A stretch of DNA of 36,913 bases from Branchiostoma floridae (taxonomy: Eukaryota; Chordata; Leptocardii; Amphioxiformes; Branchiostomatidae), in contig NW_023365699.1 of the NCBI RefSeq assembly GCF_000003815.2, positions 68,997-105,909 of the forward strand, read 5' to 3'. Shown in pieces: positions 1 to 11,700 of this stretch. A model generated the notes under the pieces. The model had not been told where the DNA came from. It made no database searches and worked only from the letters and a program-made list of their open reading frames with translations. Every line of letters starts with the position of its first letter. Position 1 is the first letter of the stretch. A program made the translations under genes and the position numbers.

Positions 1-73
1 AAAGTCTCTTTGACGTAGCATATTTGTTTACAATGATATATTCGATATATAGCTCAAGCTCGAGAATTCTTAC

Positions 74-264
74 CAGGACATGCCATCACGTCGCAGTAGT
101 CCCACCTCCGTGTCGGGTTCGTGGTGTAGCACCAGGGCCGCTCCTTGTTGTCAGGGTTACGGCAGAAGTTCTCCTCCAGACCTGCATCAGGATGAGCCTG
201 TGGTGTGTGGGGATGGCTGTGAGGAGACTGGGAGTCCCATCTCTGACACACCCGGTCTCCTGCC
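74..264 (-). CDS. Gene A exon 10: second half of kringle 2
   Basis: Acceptor GTACAG, one base completing Arg, then AGDRVCQRWDSQSPHSH, GLEENFCRNPDNKERPWCY, RRWDYCDVMAC, and CCT G at a GTAAGA donor (phase 1). Joined to exon 9 it gives a full six-cysteine kringle. The lysine-binding centre reads D-N-K, with Lys where plasminogen kringles 1 and 4 have Asp57. The acceptor and the first ~70 bp of this exon are repeated twice more upstream (to about 490). Those copies are out of frame (periods 103 and 109 bp), so 264 is the only start that gives an intact domain. Confidence 0.85.
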
Positions 265-3200
265 CTGTACAGATATACGGCATATAAACGTGTAAAGAGC
301 CTGTGGTGTGTAGGGATGGCTGTGGGGGGACTGGGAGTCCTATCTCTGACACACCCGGTCTCCTGCCCTGTACAGATATACAGTGTATAAACGTGTAAAG
401 AGCCTGTGGTGTGTAGGGATGGCTGTGTGGGGACTGGGACTGGGAGTCCCATCTCTGACACACCCGGTCTCCTGCCCTGTACAGACATGCACCTTCTTAT
501 CTCATATCATATTGATAGGGAATATAGGTCATAAATTACGCTAGGTGACAGTTACTCATCAAGCACCTGGATATGATTTTGGAAACGGCCAGACGTTTCA
601 GATAGCATCCACTACCTTTCGTTAGTGACTGAAGGCTCTGTAGTTCAACCAATCAAGGTAGTTGACTAAAAGCTAAGAGTTGATATGCAAATGAGGTCAA
701 GGACAAATTGTTACGGCTTCAGGAGTTTATTCTCTTGTGTCGCTAGATGGAAACCTATTTCATTCCTTTGTATTAAGGAGAGCCATGATTAAAGACCATG
801 TTGTTTCTTCACTGGTCATAAGAACATTATTTTTCATGATACGCCTGACCTAAAGCGGACGATAACTGGTGGTGCACATTAATTGATGATGCACAACAAT
901 TGTTAGAGTACGATAATTGGTAGCATTGCGTTACCAAGAGTGGCACTGCGATGGACCCCACAGTAAAAAGACCAAGAGGAAAACCGAAGGAGAACTGGAG
1001 ACGCTGTGTAGAGAAGGAGGTAAAGACGAAGGGGGTTTTCTCTAGACGAGGCACTGAGAATTGCTGCGGACAGACAGAGATCTAGGGACTTCCTAATGCC
1101 TCAAGTACCAGTAGGTACCGAAGAGGACTGAGTGAGTGTATGAGTGAGTACGTATACGTTACCTATTGACTGGACCTGCGTAGCTCCTTCCCTTATCCAT
1201 TGCGTAGAAGCAGCGCGTCGGTGGGGCTGAAATTAGAAAACGTATATATGTATATGTGTTTGCGTGTGGTGGTGGGGGTTTGTGGGGTACTAGGAGGGTG
1301 AATGTAAAACTTAAACTTTGGACAATTGGCACTTTCATTACTACACTTGCAATCATTAAGCTCACATAGTTTGGACAGGTCTCAATCATCAACGTGTGGT
1401 ATCTATACCAGCCAATGTCAAGTTTTGTCTACTAGCTTTCATTAGTCAACGCGGAAGTGCAACCAACATGTAAAGGCTAGGTAAGTAACGTTACAAATCT
1501 GATGATCATGTAATATCCACCCTATATGATTCCATGCAAATCTATAGTATAGCTAACAGGATAAGAAATTTATGTTTTGTCTGTAGGGGCAAATTTTATT
1601 AGTCAACGTGGAAGAGCATAAAGAAAAGTTACCGTCACAGGCGAAGACATCATCGCAGTACATCCACCTGATGAGCGGGTTGTTAGTGTAGCACCACGGC
1701 CTGTCCTTCCCGTCCGGGTTCCGGCAGTAGTTCCGCTCCAGCCCTGCCCGTTGGTAGGCCTGGGGAGTGTGGTTATGGGTGTGGGGGTACTGAGATGCCC
1801 AGAACTGGCAGAAGTTGTACCGGTTTGCACGGCCCCTGTAGCTTGTCCCTCTGTCCCGTAGATAGTAACAGACTGTTGACATATAACGTTACATCGTAAA
1901 TGTTGTGCACGAAATTAAAGAACCTTCCGACGTGCTGTTTGAAAATTTCAGCCTTTATGTTTTAACAGAAAGGCTGGGCTAGGTTGGTTATTATTTTGCC
2001 CGTTCTTCTAAAATAAACGCTCATCCTACACTTGAAACAGCTACACTGAATACCTAATCTCCAAGCAGATTCCTCCGTGGCAAGACAGCAACATAAGCTG
2101 GGGAAGGACTTAAGTTAGCCGGCAGAGGAGTAAAATTGGCCATTTACTCCTCTGCCAGCTAAAGTCCTTCCCCAGCTTATGTTACTGTCTTGCCACGGAG
2201 GAATCTGCTTGGAGATTACTGAATACCAACCTAGTAGCGCGATGAAATGAAGGGAAAGATTATTGCAGAAGTAATCACAGAAAATAACAATCTTGTCGAA
2301 CCCATTCTATCCTAGGTCCTGTTTACAGTTCAACGATTGCTTCTACGCAGAAAATTCTACAGGGAAGCAATGAAAGGAGAACCAACAGAATAGGTTGGTC
2401 TCTTCGTTGCCGCATGACACCAGTGGTGGCCACTGTGCCCTTCCTTATGAATGATTTAGTGCTATGCATACTTTGTTGGGGTTGACAGTAATTGCTGCAT
2501 GACAAAAACTCTAAATCAGGATTGGATATCCCATTTTTTAACCCTGAAAAAGGGGAAACATGTGCTAACTACGTACAAAGAGATGTGCTAATATACATAA
2601 AGGGTACAAAACTTTGACCCATTTTACCAAAATGTTCATTTAACGTCTGACTGATAAAAAAAGGATAACACCCCCATTATCCCATTTTTTAAAAAAATAG
2701 GCGTTTATGAACCTTTAACTAGTGAAAAAAAAGGCATAACACCCATAACACCTTCTGGTGAAAAAATGAGACAGTGGGGGTGTCATCACATTTTTATACT
2801 AGTACAAGATTAAACGATATGGTAAAAGAAAGGAAACAACTCATCATAAACACGATTGCCACCATTTTTGCCTTGCCGCGATAGCGGCATGGCCTTGTGG
2901 CCACTATTTTCTTGGTTGGTTCAATGGTTCCATGGTTCCATGGTTCCATGGTTCCATGGTTCAAGCAATGTTAACCCAGCCCTTCCAAAGGCCCTTCCAA
3001 AGGCCCTTCCCAGTTCTCTTTCTCGAGGACAAACTTACGGCTTAGGCGACTAACAGTACATCCCCGTCAATCTTTATACCTCCCTTTTACGCATTCGATA
3101 ACAGTTGTGGTCGGTACTGAAAGCCTCTTAACATCTGGTTACATCGAATGAATGAAGCGTTCGTATGGTAATATTTCAAATCCATTGAAGTAAATATATA

Positions 3201-6200
3201 ATCAAGTGAATTATCTCGCATAATAATTTGCATTACCTATTCATAAAGATGAAATAAATGCCTAATTAGACCAATGCATTGCATGTGAATATATAAGTAG
3301 GCAATGACGTCATCGAAACGTCTCAAGAACGTTTGACTAGGTATTTCAACGCTACCACGAAAACCCTCTGCCGTACGCTGTTTTCCCCGACGATCGCCCC
3401 GATTTGGCCGGGCGGCGGCGCCGCCCGATCCAAACGCGCCAAATTTTGGGCCGCGTGCCCCTCAGAAACGGAGGATATGTGACTGAAGCGGCACAAATAG
3501 AACCTTTTTTGACGCTATGGATGAAGAATTTCAAGGTAAAATACTTGATACAATTTGTAGTGTTTGGGGGAGGGGGGCATGTTGAAGAAAATGTGCTTTT
3601 GAACAATTTTTTCTCAAGTCAATCCCAGCAATATAATTTCTATGCAGTGTTTCTTTATCCATGTTTTAGTCATGAAACTTACATGTATGTAAAATGTTTC
3701 TTAGTAATTTTTTCTTATTAGTTTATTGCTTTCTTTAGCATATTGCTTTCTTTAGCATATTTTACATATGGATCATTGATTGGCCTGTTGTGTACTACTA
3801 GTATTTCTTTTTACTTGTTGAACTTGAGGCACCATGGTAACTTGAGGTACCTACAGGGTATGCCCAATTTTTAAGAAAATCTCAATTGTATTTTCAATGT
3901 CATCGTTACTGTTGGTGTGAATCATCCCTTGCCTCGTTCCAAGACTAAAATACCATTTTGTATTTTTTTCACTTGTTGAACTTGAGGCACCGTGCCCCCT
4001 GATATGGGTCAGCCGGGTAACCTATGCCCAAATTTTTCAAAACACTAATAGCATTTTTGTTAACGTGAAAAATTTGTGCAACCAGATTGTGTATTCTTTG
4101 TCAGATTGTGCCAAGGGTTTTTCTGGTGTAGCAGAAATCATAAATATGTACTTACCTGCAATATTATACTCTTGTCTCTACTATCAGCCAGGTTCCTACC
4201 GACCGGGCGAGGTTGACGCAGTTGGTACTGAGATTCAGTCGCAGAAGATGGCTCAGAAACAGTGACACTTACCTCCTTCCATCTTGTTGCAGGTATTTAT
4301 CTACTTAATCAATGATAATAAGTTAATCTATTCCTTACCCCAACTTGCCTTTCTTTCTTTATTGAATTCTTCATTTCATTATTGGATCATTCTGAATCTT
4401 TCGTCACAAGAAAGAAAGAAGTCATAAGAAAGATGATGATGTAGATGAACATCAGACGTGGTACTGGAGTAGGTCGTCATCCCCTCAGATGGAAGAACAT
4501 TATCACCATGATGGTAGACATGTTAATCATGAAACTCAAATAATTTTGTTTTTCAGGTGGAGTGTAGATTGCACCAAGTACCAGATGTAGCTGATATAAG
4601 ACTGGAGAGCGGAGCGGAGATATTGAATGGTAGAGGTCAAACATAATGTTGACAAGTTGTGCAGCCAGTGCTATTAGCATTAAGTTTGTTAAAGAATACT
4701 GTTGCTACCAGTAACCACAGAAAATGATGAGTAAGCCTGTTGTTTTTGTAAAAAGTAGTTTACATTGCATTATACTATTTATAGTATTGATTAAATAAGG
4801 AGAAGTTCATGTACCTGCAAGTACATCGAAGAAATCTGTGTCGATTGTATGTATCCTGAAGACTGAGCCTTTGACCTTGAAAAATGTTGAACTTGTCCTA
4901 ATAAATTTAGTGTTTACACAATGTCTACCTATTGATATTTTATCTCTTATTAGTACAAACATCTGTCTTCTATATTTTATTACAAATGTATCTAAGTGTA
5001 AAGTTGTACTGTTGATACAGTGTAACATCATGGCTCAACATGAAAATAATGCGACATATTCACACACTTACCTTTCACCTTGACCAAGTTGACCTTGTTA
5101 TAAGGCAATTAATATTGCTGATATTCTATAGATGTGACATTGTTGGTAATATAACATACCATAATGTTGTGTACATTGCAAAAGTATATGAAGTATGATA
5201 TTTAATCTTCTACAATGCGACTCAACTGGTGCAAAAAACACCATTGACTGTAACCCAAAATGTGAACTTTTAAACCCAAATTTACTTATTTCTTAAAGAA
5301 TAAGGTAAGATGACAATTATTGTGTGAAAGGACACCAGTGGGTGCTGCATACATCGACCCTGTGTAAAAGCATAATAAAATGCCATGAATGTTCAGAACT
5401 CTGTGGAGTGATTCTATGTAGTACATATTACGGGGAAATAAGATAAAACAAGCTTTGCAGCCTTTACTTACCTTTTCATCACCCCTCAAAAAAGGTATTT
5501 TTTTGATTTTCATGGTTTATCGCGCAGCCGGCCATATCTGAGGGTAGGTTTTGGCAACTTTGTGGAGCCATATCTCAGCAACCGTTCAAGCCATTCGCTT
5601 CATCTAAAAAGCATTTTACTCCTCTTGGTTAGCTCTTTCAGAAACAGTAAAAACAGTCATTGTATTGTGTTTTTGCCAAGGCACAGCATTTTGCCTTGCC
5701 GGGCTTGAAGTGCTGACCTACTTTTTCCTGACGATATCCCTAACACGCGGCAAGGCACAACTTTTTTAAAAAGATTTCTTGTTTGGACTGCCCCGTTTTC
5801 ACACGTTACAAAAAATTCAGTACTAAATAAATTGGCTAAATATATGAAGTCCGAAGACTCACCACAGTGCTGCTCGTCACTATTATCTCCACAATCATCT
5901 TTGCCGTCACATCGAGTAGCCGGGTGGAACAAGGCTCCATTCTCACAGGTAGACGCAGCTGAGGAATGTTAAGGGACATCGTTCAGACAATTTTGCGTTT
6001 ATTTTGACTTTCTGTACCTACTGGTAAGCAACACAAAAGCTGAAATAACAACAGCACGTCGGAAGGTTCTTTAATTTCGTGCACAATATTTACGATGTAA
6101 CGTTACATGTATATGTCAACAGCCTGTTACTATCTACGGGACAGAGGAACAAGCTACAGGGGCCGTGCAAACAGCACAACAGTTTTTGTAGTGGTAGGAC

Positions 6201-8684
6201 TATACACAAGCTGTAAATGTTCTGTAGATATGCTTGAAGATTACAAAACTGGCGTTCCACTACTCTCAAGGCAGAGGTTAGGCTCCGGCTGTTTTTTTTG
6301 ACGTTTTTTTAGTCGTTTTTATTGGGCTTTCTATTTTGTCATTTTTTTGTGTGTCCGGGTTAGGTTTTGACACAGAAAGATATAATTAAAAAAATAGAAA
6401 GCCCGATAAAAACGACTAAAAAAAATTTTGTCATTTTTTGTGTGTGTCCGGGTTAGGTTTTGACACAGAAAGATATAATAAAAAAAATAGAAAGCCCGAT
6501 AAAAACGACTAAAAAAACGTTAAAAAACAACCGGAGCCTAACCTCTGCTTGGAGAGTAGCGTTCCACCAGTTATGCGACATATAAGATATTTCAGCCACT
6601 GTACTCACGACAGTTGGACTCGTCGCTGCCATCGCTACAGTCTTCTTCATCGTCACATGTGGAATATTGTGCATCTTGCGTTCCGATCTTGAAACAAGGA
6701 ATGTGGGTTTGAGCACAATATTTCTGCATCTCTGCACACTGTCCATCGCTGCAGGTCATCAAGCCTCGCCGCTCACCTTTGTGAAGTAGAAGTAGAAACA
6801 TTTTAGTTAATGGAAATCACATGTTTGAAAAGCTTTAAAAGCGAATATTGTTTTACCTTCAAGCTGGGATAATGAAATGTTAAGGGGACTCATCTCCAGA
6901 GAAAGATGTTCTGGTTTTGCAGATAATATTTTTCTGAATCCGAAAGCATAATTGTATTGCCAATTTGGCTTTAAAATGGGGCATGGCAAATGTTCACCCC
7001 TTGGCTGACTACACTCCTTGGTCAATTTTCATCTTTTGCCACTGTACGACATGCTTGGAGATTATAAAAAAAGAGGGAATTAAATGTCTGAACATTATCT
7101 GTGATCTGTGTCCATACTTACAACAGTTCTGTTCGTCTGTCCCGTCCCCACAGTCATCACTGCCGTCACACACTTGTGTCTTGTTGAAGGTGGCTCCATT
7201 GGAACAGATCTCTTTATCTGTATTCAAGAAGGCAGAAATTGTAGAAGTGTCATTGTGTCTATAAGTGATAAAATTTGATAGCACCACTCTATCACATTAA
7301 TTCACTAGTGAAAGATTTAAAAAAAAAACTGGTCTATATTTTTGTCTACTAGAGAAAAAATGTGATAGCACCCGTGTCACATTTATTCACTAGTATATAG
7401 AGAGTTATTGATATAACAATTCGAAAACGTTATCACAACTTTTACAACTATCACATTCTCTGTCCTAAAATACAATTCAGGGCTTAATAAATGTCATAGA
7501 TAATCAAGTCTACAATCTGCACACATCAGGTTCATTCATTTGACAACATCTGCATTGCACACAGTCAACAATAGCCGTACCGCAGTTGTTTTCATCGCTC
7601 CCATCGTCACAGTCCACTATCCCGTCACAGATAACCTCGTGCACGTCACAGTCTCCGTCTGTGCAGACCGTCCTCTCAAATCCGGAGCAAGCTTGAAGAA
7701 TGGATGAAGGAAAAGGACCTGTTAAAGGTTCAGGCGACGATTGATGCAGACAATGTGTTGCAGTTAAGGCCAAAATGTTCCTGATATTATGTGAATGGGC
7801 GTTTGATCTGTTTTGAAAAGAAATGAAACTTTCCCCGACAAATACCTGTTATGTGATATGTTTTATTTTTGTTTTATTGAAATTTCAACAAGACAATTAA
7901 GATCTAGAGTACATCCCAGACAGCAAACATGCATACCTTATACAGTGGAACATTTACATGTACATAGAAAAACGATCGCAGGACCTGTATGTGACCGCGC
8001 CCTAATAAGCACTCACCCTGGAAAAACTTAACTTCGCTGATTTCTCTCCTATCCCCACGCGGGAACTGCAGGCGCCAAGACTGTGCCGTGGCGAGGAGCC
8101 CGGTCAGGTCAATTTCGAACAGCTGTATCTTATAGTTATCTCTAAATCGACCTATTTTGTGTGTCACTTCTTCCCACTCTTGTCTCTCCAAACGCAAGAC
8201 TTTGACGCCCATGTCACCAGCACCAACGTCCACGTTATCGCCGCCCAGGTCTCCTGTACTCTCGCCCCTGTCGCCTCGACCACCGTACGACCTTCGTAAC
8301 GAAATGAATTAAAGATTACAAAAATGCTTCAACAAATTGTTTCGCAATGTATTTATTTTGGTAGATCGTCTTTTGGAAGGGACGAAGAACGGGGGTCCCG
8401 TGTTCAACAAGGAGGTTGTACTGTCTCTATATAACCCTCTTGGTTCGAGGAGGCACCTCGACACGTAAACAGCCTCGTTACTCAGATTGGGTAGATTCCG
8501 TTGCAGTCTTCGGAACGAGGCTGTTTTTTAGGGGGGGGGGGGGCGTTGGTCCGCGATTTTTAACGCTGGCTATCTTCTCTTGTGCTGGGAAAGGGAGTTT
8601 GCTGTGGAAGGGAGCTTGCCGTGATAGCGATTTATTGCACGTTTTCGCAAAGGTATCTTGAACCAGTCTGTTTCAGTCATATGT

Positions 8685-8715
<31 letters not shown>

Positions 8716-11700
8716 TATGTGGGGGATGGTTAGAATCTGCGCTCTAAATAATCAAAATGGTTCTTTAGGACGCCTAGCAGGTTGCTCTGGATCTGCAGGG
8801 TCGTTGTACATGTACATCATCAAGTGCAAATGATGCAAACTGTCACTTGATTTGCATATTTAATGAGGAATACCTATATCTGTAGTGTTTCCATTATAGG
8901 ACTCAAATATCTGTAATATATGTAGTTTGTGGCTGGTGGAACATTGACAAATACCAATTATGCAAACACGTCCCTAATTTGCATAATTAATGTTAAAGTG
9001 CCATAATTCTTCTAAGTGATAAAGATTAGACAATCAACATTGTGATCGGTATAAGTTATCTAAAGGTGTACATTACCAAGCATAGATTATGTCAATGTGG
9101 AAGTCATTTACACAATCAGACTATTTCATGGAGATATTGTTTATTTCTGTTTGCCTAAGGCCATGTCGATTCTATCATATGGACAACATTCACAATTTTT
9201 CTCCGTTTCAAAAAAAAAGGTGTCGACCATAATATAAATCGTAAAAAGCAGCTGCACAATAACAAATATATGCTGCAAATTAAAAAAAAAATGATATCAG
9301 TAAACGGACACTAATGCCGTAGAATGCCAAGGTGAATTCCAAAGTCAAAGAAGAAGGTATGAAAGAACAAAAACGAAGAATCTTTTGTTCAGTATACCAT
9401 ACTCTGTGCATTCAGCCATTTGTTTAACCGTCCTGATCACTTAGATTTCATGATATAGAGATTTTTATTTTATTTTTCACACGATCGCATCAGATTTGGG
9501 GTTCCTAGAAAATGGCATCCATACAATCAAATAGGCAAGGCCTAATATGTTAAAAAAAGCTTCTACATGCGGATCCGAGAGAGCGTCATAGACGTCTGCA
9601 GGTTAAACGTCAGCTGCCAGTTTCTCTCATCATCTCCGCGTCTCCACGTCGTCTTGACGTTGGAGTCCAGGACGTAGCCAGCAACCCGTCGGACGCCGTC
9701 GCCGTCCACCCATTCGTCCGGTGTCACCCATGTAGGGTCGGTCTCCACCCAGCCACCTGATGATAAATATAGAAAACAACACAGTGTATTCCGTATCACC
9801 CGACTCGCGGAAGGGCTTGGACCGAGGGTGATGCGGAATACACTGTGATGTATCTTATTTATGTTATACCCACCTCAGAAAACATATGTTTTGATGCGAA
9901 ACGCATAATCAGAAGTTGAGAAAATGTTGTGTCATCGAACAAAAAACTGTAACAACAGCAATGTTCCAACGTCCGAATCAGGTATTCTAATTTTCGACCG
10001 CGCCGCAATGGCATGCGCGGAGTACGATCAAATTATTCGATGGACGCCTTTGTGATAAAACTTTGAAGCCTGTGTGATACGACTTTTTATCATCCGGTCC
10101 GGAACACCTGTATCGAACGTTATCGCGCGGCCCAGGTATGACATGAAAAACCTTTCATTAGTGATTCACGGAGGTATGTACAAAGTCGGCACCTCGAGTC
10201 TGCGATCTCAAAAATATATTTTCACTACGATCCGTGACTTTTCCACCATTGTGCAATATTTTGGTATTGCCGTCCGATGTTTGCAGGTCACTGATACTTT
10301 TTTATTTATTTATCTATCTGAGTGGGCCTTTGATTTAATTTTGATTACTTGTTGTGATGTTCTTCTATATTACGATGGGGTCTTCCACCCAGGCCAGGAG
10401 GCATTGAAAAGTGCCATTTAGGCGATGTGTTCTTTCTTGTCTAGGATGAATAAAATAAACTGAAACTGAATTGAGCCCCCGTCCGATGTAACAAGGTAGA
10501 TTTTGACCCACACCCTCGAAAAAAAAAACCCCGCTAAATTCTCTGGCAATTCTAAAATTCGGCGGCCATTTGGAGACCAACAAATTTGGATGAAGCCCAT
10601 TGATAGTGTGATAGTGGCTTATAGGGCCTTCACATTGAAACGGAATTATCAGGAATTATTCAGAACCAACCGGAATGAGGTATTTGCAAAATTCGTGCCA
10701 CATTCGGGGCCATTCGGGTGGAATTCTTTAACGTGCGTGGGGTGTGGCGCTCCCCCAAAACACGGGACTTCCATTTAACGTCCTATCCGAGGGACGGCCC
10801 TAGCCGATGCTTGGTACTAATTTTCACCTGAATAAAGTGAGGAAAGTCGTTTAAAGTAACTTTTCAAAGGGCAAAAATTCTGTGACACGGCAGGATTCGA
10901 ACTGGAGACGTCCCGGTGCTGAGCCAAACACGCTACCGTTAACGTTGCGCCACGATCGCACAAAGGGTACGGTGTACCGGTGCAAAACCATTTTTCTTGT
11001 TGGACCAGTCCAGAAAAAAAAATTGGACCTGAAAAAAAATCAGTGGAACGGATTTGGGACCGATTGGAGAATTAACAGATTATACCGTGAGGCGTGTTTT
11101 GGGGTTTATACCAGCTCAAGAAAGTGACAATAGCGAAATAGAGGAGAGTTTTTTCATCGCCCTTTTGAACAAGTTTCTATAGTCCAACTTGGTCCAAGTT
11201 AATAGAGGCATTTGTGTTGTTTACATGAAGATAGGATTTTTAAACGCTAGTAGAAGTCGGATTCTCCATCAAACAGATTCCTTTGTAAAGAAATGGATCA
11301 TTGTTTTGAGTATTCCTCATTCACAAGTTTTCACAGGCAATAAGGACCAGGTTCAGGCCTGGACCTGGTACTCTGTCCCCGGCCCATACCGTACCTGTAC
11401 CTGAATGTTCTGTACCGGTGTGACAGCGTTCTCGCCGGGGGCGAAATCACTAGCGATCTCGCCCCCCCGGGGCGAAATCACTAGCGATCTCGCCCTCCCC
11501 GGCTAGTGATCTCGCCCCCCTACCTCGCCCCCCTTTAGCGATTTCGCCCCCCCCAAAAAACGGGTTTACATGACATTTTAGAAGTTGATTGGTATAAATC
11601 ACAAAATGTAGTTTCAGAATGATATAAGTACACGAGTTTGATACATGAAGTCTCTACAATGAAGTGACCACAAAAGAACTATGTAATGTCTTTATTAATT

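Larger units (their letters stand above)
1873..5862. other. Large gene A intron (about 4 kb) between LDLa module 4 and kringle 1
   Basis: It holds a 9-bp-TSD fold-back element (2055-2218), an AT-rich stretch with partial repeats (2520-2820), CCATGGTT and CCCTTCCAAAGG tandem repeats (2928-3011), a possible plus-strand transcription unit (3290-4265), and otherwise AT-rich sequence with no recognised gene. A minus-strand stretch near 5770-5810 (VTCENGAVQT) resembles the start of LDLa module 4 but lacks an acceptor and the rest of the module. Confidence 0.5.
5959..6608. other. Gene A intron with kringle-exon copy and fold-back element
   Basis: This intron holds the inverse kringle fragment at 6049-6172 and the MITE at 6261-6558; no exon is seen in the remaining sequence. 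Confidence 0.6.
6777..8016. other. Gene A introns between LDLa modules 1-3 and before them
   Basis: 6777-7121 and 7692-8016 show nothing recognisable. 7218-7580 contains an AT-rich stretch with loosely repeated GTGATAGCAC / TCACATT-ATTCACTAGT motifs (7285-7400), possibly a decayed inverted-repeat element. Confidence 0.4.

Noticed and set aside
74-264. Plasminogen- or hepatocyte-growth-factor-like protease gene
   Set aside because: Kringles alone do not show this; no trypsin-type domain (GDSGGP or similar) is seen in the window, and the gene leaves it after kringle 2.
3341-3721. Long plus-strand frame MAGRRRRPIQ... as a stand-alone gene
   Set aside because: The listed start is not ATG, the frame runs past a good donor into AT-rich intron-like sequence, and there is no recognisable domain. 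Only the spliced version is kept, at low confidence.
5770-5815. Minus-strand VTCENGAVQT, similar to the start of LDLa module 4
   Set aside because: It has no acceptor before it and none of the CDG/SDE part after it; at most a decayed module fragment or chance.
6107-6301. Plus-strand open frame starting MYMSTACYYLRDRG
   Set aside because: It is the truncated inverse copy of the kringle 1 exon running into intron and a MITE, not a gene.
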